DNA of 64,000 bases, taken from assembly GCF_910592395.1 (NCBI RefSeq), contig NC_088309.1:22570599-22634598 (forward strand), written 5' to 3'. The DNA is from Lineus longissimus (lineage: Eukaryota; Nemertea; Pilidiophora; Heteronemertea; Lineidae). A program made the position numbers and the translations under genes. The notes under the pieces were generated by a model. The model searched no databases and had not been told where the DNA came from. It was given only the letters and a program-made list of their open reading frames with translations. Shown here piece by piece: positions 35,201 through 50,200 of the stretch (position 1 is the first letter of the stretch; every line of letters starts with the position of its first letter).

Positions 35201-38200
35201 TTGTGTGTGTATATACATGTGCGTACTAGACTACACAGGTGAAACACCTAGTAAAACCAAGGTAAAAATGATAGGAAGATATCACCACCGTTAGCTATGG
35301 TTAACCCTGTCAGACAGGTGAAGAATTAGAATGAACACTCGGCCAGATACAAGACAACCAGGTCTGAACACTGACTTCTCTCTTGTTTCTAGGGCAAGTG
35401 CATTGGCTAGATGTGCCTGCCAAGTGTACTTGTGAAAACAAAAAATTACCAACATTTGTAATGGATTTCAAGTTGAATTCTATATCATTTGGTCAAAAAT
35501 GGCCAAATTACCAAAACTCACTTGGCCTAATAAATTTGGCTATTCACACGGCTACTTCTGTTATGAGTGCATTGGCCTTGGATAGCTTAATGCATGTAGC
35601 TTTTAATAAACGTAAATCGGATGATGGAATATCCGAGAATTCATTCATTGGCGGCTCCAAGTACAGCCTGTTTAAACATGTAGATAACGTGTGATTCTCC
35701 TATATTATAAAGAAACTAAAATATTTGACGTAAACAAGGGTACTTTCTCAGATATTGTTTTGAGGTTCTCTCTGTTTAGAACCTTACATGTAAGCTTATG
35801 AGAAAGTACTGTCGCCGAAAATGGTGCTCTTCTTGGGCCAGCAAAATGCAAAAATACCTCAAATTCAGCGTTGGTAACCGACTGTATGGTCTAACAAACC
35901 CGACAACACTGGGTCTGCAGAGCGTCTTTAAGTAAGAAGCTAAGGACAGTACACTAAGAAAGTAAAACAAGTGACGATTATTTATCGCGAAAGGTGTTTG
36001 TATAAAGGACTAGAAATTTCTTGCACATTGCATAGAACCCTATACATTGGTGTGACGTAACCAAGTCTAATTGTTGAAAAACCTTGCTCGTGTTTGGGTG
36101 GAGAAGAAAAATGCGAAGTAAAAACCCTTAATGTGTGGCTTTACCGCTCGAAGACTTTTATAGCCGTGCCACGGCAACCACACGTGTTTCTGTCAATCGA
36201 CTATACCGTTAGCTTATAGTTACAAACGGCCATTCATATATATCTTAACTTGGGGTGTGTTTTCTCATAAATAAATATCAAATATATGCGTATTCGTTTA
36301 TCATGCCAACATGATAAAAGATACATGTAGCTTGTGAGAACCCTTTTTGACAGGAAGTTTAAGTTGGTTGCCATGCAGCGAAGAGTTAATCCTGACCTTT
36401 CGATATCCTATCATGTACATGTTAGTTCTTTCCACCTCAGCCGAGATAGTAAATGGCTAGATAGGCAATTAGTAGTGCTAGTGATAAACAGAAGTCTTAG
36501 ATAGTACTCAAGAAATATGATGAAAGCGGCATGAACTGAGTTTACAAAAGAATTGGGTATCATAAAAAATAAGAAAATGGATGCTGAAAAATATTACATT
36601 AAACTGACATCAATTAAGGTTAACCTCTAGATATCATATAAAGACGGTTTTTTTAATTTGCTACTGTAGATTTTGTACATTTCATCAAAGAGTGAAGATA
36701 ACACCATTTGAATGAGCTTTGTTTCGTACACCATTCATGTACGTATATTAAGTATGATATCTCAAATTTATATCACAGTGGATGGTAAACCCTGTTTCAC
36801 CTTTCTAATAATCTTGTACATCGCAATACAATGTTGAGACGATGTGCATGTAATGACAGTGCAAGTGCATAATAATCTAAATGTAATTGTATTTAATTGA
36901 GTCCTATCGTTGTTAGGCGAGGCAATTAAAATTCCTGACAGACAGTTCTCGATAACAACCACTGTGTACAATATCGTTTAGTAATTGCCGTAAACTGCAG
37001 GTTTCTACGCTGTTCGGTTTGATATAGAACTATCTGCTGGGAGGTCAGACAGGGCTGTGGGAAATACCCTTGAGAGTGTCCAGTTTGGATTGAGCGACGA
37101 AAAGTGTTTTCTGATTCCAGCAGCCATGAAATATTTAATCAAGCTATGATCAATGATGAACTTATACAAAACTTTGTTAATTTATTTATGAATAAACGTG
37201 CATTAACACCTCCTAGCCTTGAAACGATTATGCTGTAACACTGGTTTGTGTTTGATCATTCGCCGGTGAATTAACGGCTCTCGAAGTTCCTCGGAGTCTG
37301 GTGAGGTCAATGCCTAACATGTAACAGGCAATTGGTCCTAATCAAGGTTTTCTCTGGAGCAAAGATATGAGAGATCTGATTAAATAAAACCACAAACTAA
37401 CCTCTTCGTCATAAATACTCCGTACTATGAGCAGTAGACATAATAAACCACAAGTCAATTTGTCTATGTATGATTCATGAGTCATGATGCGCATCATGCA
37501 CTGAATGAGATGGTGAATCGGATTTCGGCTGTTTCGATGACCAGATCGTAGATGATATGATTTAATAGACTACTGTTCATCCCTGCGAGACCAAGAATCT
37601 CGTAATGACATCACCATCAGGGCTCGAGCAAGACTTTTTTACTTGGGAGTCAAACTATTACTACTGTAACAGATTTCTCATAACGTGAACTAAGAATTTT
37701 GAAAGTGAGGGCCCTGGCCCAAGTTTAATGCTTCAAAAGACACTTTTCGGGGGTTATCTTGAGCCCTGACCATTTCGGGCGATTCCACAACTCTGGAACA
37801 TATGTGTAGTAACAATTCCAGAATGTCCTTTCCGGAGCTCCAGTCTGCTGCGTTAACCGTTCGATGGGATGTTCCTCTGCCAATCAGTGTGTGATATGCA
37901 CGAATCGCGACCTCCATGCAACTTGCATGTCTTTCCATGTACCAATCTATGATTAAAAGGCATAAATCACTTTTGGCCATTTCTCTCCTCTTGAACACTT
38001 ATCAAGGGAAATGGTCACTTGATCCCGGCCTTTGACTACGTGGAAATGAGCTGTGAGCAAGCCAGTTTATCGGGGAAATGGACCCTTGATTTGGTCAAGA
38101 TGATTTCACCAGAACTGGATGTAATGTGAAGGAAATCGAGATTTTATCAGTAATTGCGAAATACATCTAGCGTTGATGAGGCTGAGTCATCTTCAAACTG

Positions 38201-41200
38201 TTGCCGCCACTAATATTCCCAAGTGTAAACGTGGCCACAACTATGACAGGACAGGATTACTGACGTTATAGATGAATGTTCTGGTGATTTGATGATAGTT
38301 AGTGACACGTCCGGAATGGAATGAGAGGCGTTTGCATGTTTGCATGTATTCGGAAATATAATATGTAGGTTGGGTAGGTATACAAACATTCCGAGTGATA
38401 CCTAATTCCTACGTAAGGTACGCAAGATCATGCGTATACTTCCGAACAGAGAACAGTGGGCGGGTACACTAGCAGCTGAAAGAATGGAACAAGCAACCAA
38501 AAATTTCTTCTGATTATTTTAGTTTGTTTATTGATGCCCAATAGAAACATCATCTTGACCACCAAAGTTTTTGCATCTTACCCCGGCAACGTTTAAAGGG
38601 AAACCATGAGGTTCAGGATGCACAAACATCGTCTTTGAAGAAACGTATCCAAGATGTAAATTGTCATAATGCAAGATGATTTCCAATGAATCAGTGGCTA
38701 TTATGATAATTGTCATGCATTCTCAGCGCCATTACCAGGAGGATTGTTGAATAACACCAGGCCTATATGGCAACTTCTCCGGAAGGATATGATAAGTGGC
38801 ATGATACAAAGTAGTTCACGATGCACTTAAACTAGGTCATAGTTTACTCCGTCATGTCCATCCATGGTTTGGATACATTCTTTGTCCAAGGACAAACAAA
38901 GGTTTGAGCCAATCAAGAAAATTAATTGATAGATTAAAATGATTTACTATCTCTGCATTTTTACTATTTTATATACGAGGATGGTCTGGAGCATTGCATG
39001 GTTCAAATGCCGAGACAGTTCATAGACAATTCATACATAATTTAGATGACAAATAACCTAATTTATCTGGTCTGTCATCAGTAATGAGGTTGTATGATTA
39101 CAAACGTATCAGATCAGGAAAGTATTGTGCTTCCATTTTGTCATATCTATATTATCCCGACCATTGGCCGTGTCATATACTTACGGTGACTGGTAAAGGA
39201 CATCACATGATTAGGCTTTTTTCAACATGATTTTTTTTTTCAGGAAACATGAATATCTCAATCGATGGACTTACTATCTCGAACGATGAAGATATTATCT
39301 CGGGTGATCGAGTTATTTATCTCGAGCGATCGAGATAATAAGTCCATCGATCGAGATATTCAAGTTTCCTGAAAAAAATATTTTAAGTTGAAAAAACCCC
39401 AATCATGTGATGTCCTTTTCCAGCCACCATAAATACTCCTACATGACATATAAATAATTATTTTAAACATAAAGCCTTTATGTGTCTTTTGCTAAACATA
39501 ACCATAAAGGGACAGACAAACCCAATGCTGCTCACCAAAATATAGGTGGGAGGAATTCCAATTCGGATAACATTTTCTTGGTTTCTGATGTACGCCTACT
39601 TACACCACTTCAGTTTTTGTAGTCATTTGTATTATCCCGTTTTGTGATACTAAATAGGTATCCATGTACATGTAGTTGGTTTTGTTTTGCGACACACACT
39701 TTGGTATTTCAAACTCTCAGTTAACTATAAAAGGCAATCGAGCCCACATTGTTTGTGCTATATTGGAAAGAGAACCTACGCTAATTGTGTATGTGGGTTT
39801 GTAATTGTATAGACTAATGACAAAAGTGACAATTTTGTTGACAGTACAGAACAAAGATGAGAAACCAGTAGAAACACAACGATCACGATCATCATCATTT
39901 CGTCGGTGTAATTTCATTGATGGTGTAGTGCCCTAATTTATGCATACGAGAGGAATGGACCTTGGACAGCGTCAGTTGAAATCACGGAATTACATGTACA
40001 TGTATCACAAATTATCTGGATGTGCTTTTACATATAGTCATGTTTCAAGCAACGACGACCGTCCAATGATAAAATGACTTCATTGCATTATCATACTGTA
40101 GGAGAACTCCAAATAGAAAACATTCATTTGTCTCTCGTCTAAAATCATCTAGTTGGATTTAAACAAATGTTTACTGCAGACTATGTCTGTTAACAACTGT
40201 TCTTTAGATCGTAAGGGAATGTTTTTTAGATGTTAATAAATTGCTATCGGCATCGTTCCCCTGACTTACTAAAGTCAAAAGGCCATTGAGAAGTTGTTTT
40301 ATGAATTACATTGGTCTTTACCAGTACAATTAGCCACCACAGGCAAGTGATCAGACCTGAGGTTTCTCAGAGACCAGATGAAAGGTTGTCATGATGCAAT
40401 AGTTCCCTAACAGGAATGGTGACGGTCATGTAAAGCAAGCAAATCGACTCTCATGACTCTGTCTACCCCAGAGGCAAAATAAGAGTAGAGTTAAAAGGGA
40501 CACCGCTCTCGGCATTCGACACTGAGCAAATTCAGTAGAATAACACCTGAAAGTACAACCTGGAGAATGTCTACAGTTTCATCATTGTCCACAGTTGCTT
40601 CTTCAGGACTAATGTTGTTCACGTCCGATCTCGCAACTTCCTTGCGAGAAACGTGAATACCTTCTCCACGGCGGCTTGCGTTTCAACTTATCGCACACGT
40701 GGGACCGGGTCGTAAATGGTACTTCTTTTCGAAGGGCCTAGGTTCAGCCATACATGGGAAAGAGTCGAAGATGTTTGCACTTAAAGGGTCTCTATTTGTT
40801 CATTCGCTAAAACTGATACAACAAATTTAATCATGGACAATACGGTGGAACCAACTTTTGTTGGCGATTCCGCTACTGTCGAAATGTTTATTTATGCACA
40901 ATACCTAAAATTTTACCCTTTGTCTACAAGTGCAGCATGTAAGGTAGACCTTGTCAATGTTCTGATAGTTATACCTGTTTAATCATTGCTTTCATTGAAG
41001 CCATCTAAAAGTTGTTAAGTGAGTGAAAGTTCTTATAGACTGCGTAATTTACAAAGCACAGGAATGACACTACATTTGGAGTAAATAGGTTGCGCTATTC
41101 AAAGGCGGTACGTCCTCTAACGGTAAACTGTTAACAAAGACTGCTCTAAATGGGGGCGACTGCCATTGACCTCTGTGCCTAATCGAATGAATTGACCGGT

Positions 41201-44200
41201 TACGGGCCACGGTATAGACTCGCCCGAATCTTTTCTCAAACGAATTTTAGAGGGGCGAAATGCCCTCCGCACACCCCTTAATTAGACCAGTCACCAAAGA
41301 TCGGGCAGGGTTATTGTTACAGAAATCTATTCCCACGAACTGTGGTCGTATCGATTGGGCGCCGTGTCGATGAGGCGATGGTTCGCTGATGAACGAAGAT
41401 TCTTTTCTTAGTATCTTCTTGTTCTTTGAGACGAACATGTGTTGAGAATGGTAAAAACGATCATGGTATAGCAAGTTCGAAGTAATGTTTAGTTGGCCAT
41501 TTAATTTGATAAACCAAGGAATACGGACACATATAATCTAAATGTGTGTAATACGTAAGATATGTTCATGTTGTATTTTCATCGTTACGACACATATCAC
41601 TTGCGATTATTTGGAAATTACATGGGTGATTGTGTAAGATTTTGTTAAAACATGATTGTCCCATGTACGGCGAGGTGCACTACGCCTACAACGAACACAC
41701 TTAAGCAACTTGAATTCCTTTTCAAATTTGATTTAAAGATACAGGTCACATACATGTATTGCACTCCACAAGACTTTTTGGCATGGGCTCTGTATTTTGG
41801 AGTTGCGAATATCAAAATATTATAACTTTCTAATTATTTTGATAATTTTCGTTGCTCTAGAATGTCGTTGCTGGGTACAATATACCGAAGCCATTTCGGT
41901 ATGAAAAACCAACGTATCTCATGCCCAAGTTGTCCGTTTAAATGTGTTTAAGCGACTCAAGTTTTGAGTAATCAACTATGCATCGTTTTTCCCGGTTTAA
42001 TACTTTATCAAAATACGTTTGGAGAAGTATGTAGCTATAAACACCATGACCATTTCAATCAAGGCCAGTTTTGGCACTTTCTCCATTGTGTCACATTGGA
42101 ATCGTGTATAAGTCGGTTTGCTTGATGATATACACGGTCCTCTAAGCTTGGCACAGGCCCTCCTAGGCACTCTAAATGTGCTTGCTTCGCCTTGTTACGT
42201 GCATTACACCAAATAACACTGGGAAGTCCACTAAGATCGGCGACACGGGAATCTATATAGACTTTCCCTGGGTATCCTTAAATGTATCTTATCTTGGGCT
42301 ACAAATGCTTTATTTAACCGTTTGGCAAATCACCAAATGATTTAAAAACTTTGAGACGAGTTGAGTGTTCCTTCTTGAGCAAATTTTAATGGCAGAAACA
42401 GAGCAAGATATAACAGAAAGTCTGTCCAGCATAAATGACTGGGAAAAATACTATACATGTATAAGATCAGTGTGGTACTTTTCTGAACAAGTTTGATATT
42501 GCACGTCTTGAGACTATAATCTTGGCGAGAAAAAAATTAAGGATTGACTTCAATACGGTTTATTAAACCACTCGGGTTCTCAGTTCTTACATTTAATTGA
42601 ATATTGTATTGATATAATGGTACTTGACGTGGTCTTACTTGTACGATTACAAGTTTAGTGTTAACAGTCTGAAAATTTACAAAAGGGGTGGTTTCATGGG
42701 ATAAGCCGAAAATAATGGACAATTCACTGACATGTTCTTTATCTAACTTCACTTTATAGCTGTTTAATTGACATGGGAATAAAAAGAAAGTTTACCAACA
42801 TGGCAATCTAACGTAGAGAACTGTCAAAAAGTGTCAGGTCAAATATTAATCATAAACTAAACTGCACTAACTGTAATAACTGCAAAAAGAGAGTGAAAGA
42901 AATCTATAACTTATTCTATTTTGGTTTACGCCAAGTTAAATTGTGCCAATCGTTTTGAAAAAGAAGCTATTTGTGAAGTATGATGTCTGACCATGAACTC
43001 GGCGAGTTGGATGGCAGATAATGGCTTGAGTATCTAATTTTTTGACTGTATCGAATATCAAACAAATATTTGGATATATTCGTGTAAAACGTTGTTCTTC
43101 TTTGATTTTAATACCCATATTTTTGAAAACTTTGAAACAACTCGCTTCACATGTATCTGCAATTCAACAGACCTACATGTACACGACTTACTCTTGATCT
43201 AGGCCAGTCATTGGATTTTGGTCTTCCTCAGTTCTCAGAAGGGATATTGGTGTTTTATCGTAAATCAGTGAGAGAATTTTGCCATTTATATTCCGGAAAT
43301 TTCTAACGTCAGTTTATCAATGGACACGGGTTTTAGGCCTAATATCTTATTATAAGGTTACATTGATATATTGCTTACTGATTCTTCAACCAAATTTTGA
43401 GTTTTCAGTAGTACAGGCCGCGCTATATTTTGGTTTAAAAAATGACTTCCGACTCAAGATGATTTTCAAAAACATGTTCATCCCTGTCCTGAGATCAATA
43501 GATATATGTAGACAATACTGGTGTTGTTGCTTTCCTCAACGTTCTTATCTGGGTAATCATCAGTGTATCCAAAACATTGTAATTATTGCATTGTTTGGAT
43601 ATTGTTTTCACTGATCTTCGAATTTATTGCCTAAGTATCAATTCTGCTATACCTTGCATTAGCCTGTTGCAAAGGCCCAGGTCAAGTCCTAGGCCCAGAG
43701 GCTAAAACCCTTCGTTGTTTTTATTGCCACTTATGTTACCCAACATTCACTTGTTTTTAAACTAAAACATTGAAACGCTATTGACTGCGAAGTCAGTAAT
43801 TGACCAACCATTGCAAAATGTATTATTTGTTCAATTAGAAAGAGTACAGAAAGAAAGTAGGTTTTCATAGGCTTTCTATTCTGAGCCAACAAATATTTAA
43901 CCTGTGATATGTGAATGTTTTGGACATCCTGAGTAGCCAGACCACTGAAAATGGGATATTTCAAGCACATTGCCAGACCGTGCAACACACATGGCTAAGT
44001 GCATTTTCGTTGGCTTTGAAGATGAAGCAAACTGTACTTCTTGCTACTTCAATCCCAAAAATATGGGAATGCTGATCTTTAACCATAACTTTTGTACATG
44101 TATATTGAAAAGCAGTTGAATCAGTTGACACCTATGTATTGAGGGTGACTGATTTCATTGGACAAACAAATGGTTCATCTAACATCCTCTTGTTACCAAC

Positions 44201-47200
44201 ACTTAAAGAGTAGAAATCACTTAAGTCTAGTAAGTTTATTCGTGTGTAAAGATGATAGGAAAGTTGCCTATGGATCCTAATCGTTTGATGTGCGCCTTGA
44301 ATAAGCAGTAGCCCGCAGCCAGGTATAACTCCAGCCAGCCGGCCCAATTGATTTCATCAAACCAACACTGCAGATAATAAAGAGAGAGTGAGTCAAGGCG
44401 AGTCAAAGTGCTAGTGTTGTGATTTCGGCGTGAAGCTTAGTACGTTCTTGGCAAAATTTGAAAACTGGTTGGAGTCATCTGGTTTGGTATTTGTTAGTGC
44501 TAGTGTGTAGAGGGATGCTGTGTGACCGTTACTACGTCTGGGGCCTATTTACTCATCGTCAGTGCTAGTGCATTGAAATTCGCAGGATATGCTTTCGCAA
44601 GCTGGATGGGTTCACGAGGTTCACACAGTATCGTATAGAAACTAGATAAAGTGTAACGTCCTCTTCGCATATCTTACGAAAGATATTTCTCGTGTAGGAA
44701 ATCATGAAATCTGCTCCGAGATTTCTATGCGTTAACTGACATATCCACAATTCAATTACGCTGAGTTTTCTTTCGTCACTTACATTAATTTGATTACAGC
44801 TTCCCAATAAGATTAGTAACATAACCTTTGATTAATGTTACTAAATATTTATCACCAAAATCTTCTTAGATTCTAAGTGCATAGCCTCATAAAACAAAGT
44901 ATACAATTTAGTAACAGTCGGCTGTCTATATACATCAGGGATGTACAAACAAAATGTTTTGAAAAATGGAGAAATTGAAATGATGTAATCGCATAGGAGT
45001 AACTGCCTTGACATAAAAAGTTCAAACATTGCCTAACGCAGAAATGTTAAGTTTTGGAGAGACAACTATTGCCAGGTGTATTTTTTCTGCGGACACAGAA
45101 GAGACCGGATTTCCAGCCAAAAATATTACTCTGGACTTTGCTTGTCTGACATGTCTGAGTATTCGTCCTTTGCCTTCATTGTGCTCAATACAGGAATGTT
45201 CCATTGGCGTTTGATTAAATCACCGGCGACACTTCAGATTATTAATCTAATAATCTCTTATTAAGTGTTGACTTTTGGCATTAGAGATCTACTGTTACAG
45301 AAGTTTTTGGATCTCGAAATGATAAGTTTAAAGCCATTTTCGATATGTATAGCCCTTGCACTAGTATACATTATATGTACATGCGTATATGTACATGTAC
45401 ATGTTGTTTTCTCAAACATCTTGTGTGAGAGTGATCCTGCGCATTGCGGAGATACCAAGTCATATCTGGTGAATTTTCAGTCCCGGGTAGAGGTCAGACA
45501 CAGCTCCTTCCCACATGGCTTCCTTCCTCGTTCCACTCGTCTCTCATGGTTATGCGCAATCAATTTTTTTTGCTGCGCATTTCCCCTATGCATTCGCATC
45601 TTTTCGATAACGAGCTGTACTGAACATGAAGCGTTAAACACGCTCGTATCAACGTCTGTTCACCCAGCAACGTAAAAATCGGTAGACTGGTCTCTCCCAC
45701 ACACAATGCGGAAAAATTCCGGAACCTCGTTAAGTTAAACCTACCAGCTTCGGGCTGTTCACAGCTGCTTCGTATATTTACCTGATTGACGCGCTCAATG
45801 TTTGCTATTTTCTGGCAAACCATCTACGAAAAGAAGATTGGCCGAGATTATAGGTGTCGTTGGCATTCCTTATCGAATAGTTTGGTTGATTTTTTAATAC
45901 TTGATGCTCAGGCTTAGGCTCGTCAATGTAAATTTCTTTGTTAACCTGTTTTCATCTAATCGCTCAAAGTCTCCAAGACTGTGCTCTGTTTTGAGAGCGA
46001 CCTGGAAGGAGGAACAAAATGTCCAGAAGAAACTGTTGGAGACATGGAGCAAGACGGCCACAGTTCGATTAGTGGTCTGTCGTCGAACACTAAGATGAAG
46101 AATGTATACCGTCTATCAGTGGCTACATGTACGTCGTTTTGCTGCAAACCTTTGAAGCTATCAAGTATGGCAAGGCAGCCATCAGCACAGGTTTCGAACT
46201 AAAATTTTGGATTGTTTTCGATCTGCGATTGAAGGGTTGCTTCAACCACAAAAAAGACGGCCGACTCCATTGCGCGCCCAGATCGGGGTGTAAAGGATTG
46301 CGATGTACGTCATCTGATTGAAGACAACGGAATTTGTCAAATATGTAATAGCTATGAAGTAGACGACTGATCATCAGTTCATGAGCATTTCTGTCGCCCT
46401 CAATTCCCGGTTCATGCGATGGCCATCTATCCTTTACAGGCATGTTTGCCTCTGTATGACCAGAGTCAGGCATACCTTCGCGGATGTCTGGAAGGTTTGA
46501 GTGATTTCCAAAGGTCGAGGGGTGACCGTCGCCGTCGCACAGAAAAGGAGTTTTACAACAGTAACACCAAGTTCTTAAATACTTGTGTATCAATCGGACT
46601 GCGGATACCAGCTTTCACCACTGTCTCAAAACAAAAAAGGTTTCAGTCATAATCTGAAAAATCTGATTCGCCATCTGTCCTATGATCATTTTTCAATCAA
46701 TAGCTTCACAAAACCTGAGTTGGATAAATCTAGATCTAACGTGTCTCGATCTAAAAATCATATTACAGCTTGAAGTCGCACATGAAACAATTGGCATCAT
46801 AGTGCTCCGTCCTATTTGCGTTCATTCAAACGACTTTACAAAAAACTTGATCGCTGTGTTACAATAGATTCTAGATCTGTAACTAGACTACTGTTGATAT
46901 AGGGCAGGCGGGATTCTTCGTAACCAGAAAATAGTTCTTCGCACTTTGATACACGCCAGACTACTTCCCCATAAGCGAGTGCTGCGCTCTCGCCCCTCGA
47001 TGCCTGCACGAGCGTCTTCCCATCAGACTCAAGTGGATCTCACTCACTCTGTAAAGACGCCAACTGCACTCAATCGATTGATTGATCAGCCGGTCGACAA
47101 ATTGTTTATTTGCAATTGACACATCGGCGTCGGTGAAGTTGTAAATGGCAACAGTTGAGTTCGCTTGGCTGCTTTGCTGCTTTCATCGTTTACCAGTGTT

Positions 47201-50200
47201 TGGTGATGTTATCATCGCTCGAGTGGCGGCTGGCATCATTTCTGTCTCCATTGCACATTTCGAATGGCTGCTTGGTTCACCGAAGGTAATACTAGTAAAT
47301 GCTTTTCATGTTTTAAGTGTTTGAGTCTTTCACTGATGGTTGTCGACCTATGCTTGTTGTCTATCGATCTCACTCAACAGTCGCATCCTGTGATTGAAGT
47401 TGCACGGCCGATTACTACATGTAATAAATTAATTGACTGTATGAGGATGTACTATAGTGTGTAAGATGTTGACAAATCAGCGATCACCTCTTGACACTTT
47501 GTTTCAGACATCTTGGCACTGATGGTTTAGAAAACGCTTTCCGGCATGTGGCTGTTGGTAGATGGTTCTGCGCGGTTGTGAGGTTGTGTTATTCAAGGTG
47601 GAGTATCTTTTGACAGCTCGCCTCAAGTGTGAAGTGAAAACAATCCTGATGAGACAGGACGTACAATTAGTATGTTGACATTCCTATTATACCTGATTCG
47701 TGTGTGTGGCATCGCAGTTCTGTGCCTCGTTCTGGCACAGCCCAACCCCTTGCGCCATCTACCTTGCGGTCCCTACGGTTTTTGGCTGGTCTAAATATTT
47801 CGAAAGGAGTTTTCAGTTCTCACCTGTGACAACATAACGTTTGAAAAACATGTACGATTCCTTTATCGTCTCCATTGATAATTTCATCACATCGACCAAG
47901 GCGAAAAATACATCAAGAATGGTTCTAGAGACGAGCCAACTTGGCTCCTAACTGCCTCATTCTGTGAGAAACTTTCGGCCTCTTATCACTGCGGAGCAAT
48001 TCCGACCCCGTATCAATCATTTGCTGAAGTGGTTGGCAAACTGACTGATATGTAAGCGACTTTAGTGAAGCGATAAGTCATTCCGTGCACGAGAACGTCG
48101 GTCAATTCCGGTCATCAAAACCACTAGCCTTATGACCAAAACCTGTAATTTGGTTCTTTCTCTATTGATACGTACTGAAACTAAGTTATTACCTGTTTCC
48201 TCCTTCTTGACACCCGGTTTGTTATATGGGAGCTGTCCTGCAGCTGATTTTGGGGTCAACGTCAACATAACGATTGTTTTTCCTTTGAATCAATATGCAC
48301 ATAGCTTTGGCATCGAGTATATGGGTGATTCTTTTCGGTCATACACGTAGTAGAACTAGTGGATGCATATTCATGGTAACTGGCTGCTGATGCAGAAATA
48401 CCCTAATGTTCCCCAAATTGTATTGCAGATGACGACAAAGATTACAAAATTCTTTTTTTAGCAAGCCTTGTTTATCGATGAAACACTCGTCGCCTTTTTG
48501 ACACAGTTTGGACCCGACCCTGGTTGTTGTGACGCTGGGTTCGAAAAGCTAAGGGCAACTTGATTTACGTCGATTACAAATGAAGTACTCTTAGCCAGTT
48601 TATCTACAATGAATATATATGTAAACGTCTTTAACAATACACTTGGTGAGCTGTTTTGCATTGTTTGTCGAGTTGAAAATAGAAATATAAAGGCTCGTTC
48701 TAATTACACGTCTTCCACAGTACAATGCCTAGATGAGAGAAGGCGTCGGAGCATAGGGTAACCATAGCAAATCAACAAGGGAAGCCCTATCTATCCTTCA
48801 AGTCAATCCACGCATTAGAAGTGTGTATTTGTAGGCCCTCATAGCAAACACGGCGGAACGCTTTATTTTTATTTTTATTAGTATCCTTACTTCAATTACT
48901 TATCCCTATATCATGGGTCTCTTCAAACAATTTAATAGTGGGTAAACCTGTTTTTTTTAAAAATGTGTGCACTGTAGTTGATAGAAGCCACTTTGGGATT
49001 AAAAAGGGTAAATTACAATTGAATATATCATTGAACATACATTGAGCCCTTAGTTTTCAATGTTGGTGAGCAATATTAAAGGGGAAATATGGCGATTCGC
49101 TTTTATTCTGCAGTGATTGGTGAAATAAGCTTAGAGTATGTTCCTAAGTCGGGGGTCAGCAAATTTTACCTTCCAAGCTATCCATTTTCACAACCAGGCG
49201 AATGCTCTGATCAATAAAGGTGGATTGGTGGGCAATGGTCTAAAATATCCTCGCCTGCCATCAAATATGTAACCGGGTTCGATCATCGATTTGTACTGGT
49301 GGTAGGTTTTAATCAGAGCTATGTATATCATATACATTTCTCTTCTAGTTATTCTGACTTGCCTGTTCTGGGGTGTTTGCCTTCAACGGACTTAACTGTA
49401 ATCGTTTTTGTCAATTTACTGCAGCGGCGTAACTTCTTTCCAGTTTATACTTCTTTTGGGACATCACCAAAAAAAACCTGCTTTGACCGGTATAGAAAAT
49501 ATGCAGTACAGGACGGATTTTACACAGGAATACACAGTGATTTCGAAATTTAGGTTAGACTATTCGAGCAGGACCTGTAAAGTTATTCTTGATCCGCCTC
49601 AACGTATGGCTTCTGGTCGGAATGCGGATCAACTCGGACAGGTCGGAAATATTGCCCCTGTCTGGTTTAATAAAGCCTTCTCCGTTTAGGTATAGCACAC
49701 TCAATACAGGTGTATTTGAATGTCACCATGACATGACAGAACCACCCATGCCAATAAGGACAATGCTTTTAACCAACTTATATGGAAAATAATTGTCATC
49801 AATCAATCTTCTCAATTCTCCACCTCCTCCTTTGCCTTGGCCTCCTTCTTCTCCTTACTCGTTTTCCTCTTGCTCGTGTTCTTCCTGGGTCAGGCTTTCC
49901 TGTACATATCTTCTCCGCAACCTTCTTCCTGACAGTGTAAGAATGACAGTGGCCCGTTTCTGTTCCCGGTATCGATGGGGGCAGTCTGGACTAATAGTGA
50001 GAGTCCACCAGGGCGAGGATAACGAAGCGGGACGTATTGACTAAAGTTAAAATACGGTAACAAAAGCACAAAAAACCGCTTTGTATTTTGTGAATTATTT
50101 CAAAAAAGGGCACGTCGACGCGTTTTTGATCTACTGTCGGCGTTGGTGTTCGGACAGCCTGGAGCATGAATGGTAACCTACGATCAACTAACCTACCGAT

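Noticed and set aside
35383-35694. 103-residue ORF after an acceptor-like ttgtttctag
   Set aside because: No domain, no donor in phase with the fibrinogen gene, no similarity to anything here.
45901-46652. Cluster of ORFs on both strands, including a 156-residue reverse ORF
   Set aside because: Looked for transposase or reverse-transcriptase motifs and found none; competing frames suggest no real coding.
47648-47680. Hammerhead-ribozyme-like CCTGATGAG
   Set aside because: No GAAA core partner or closing stems follow.
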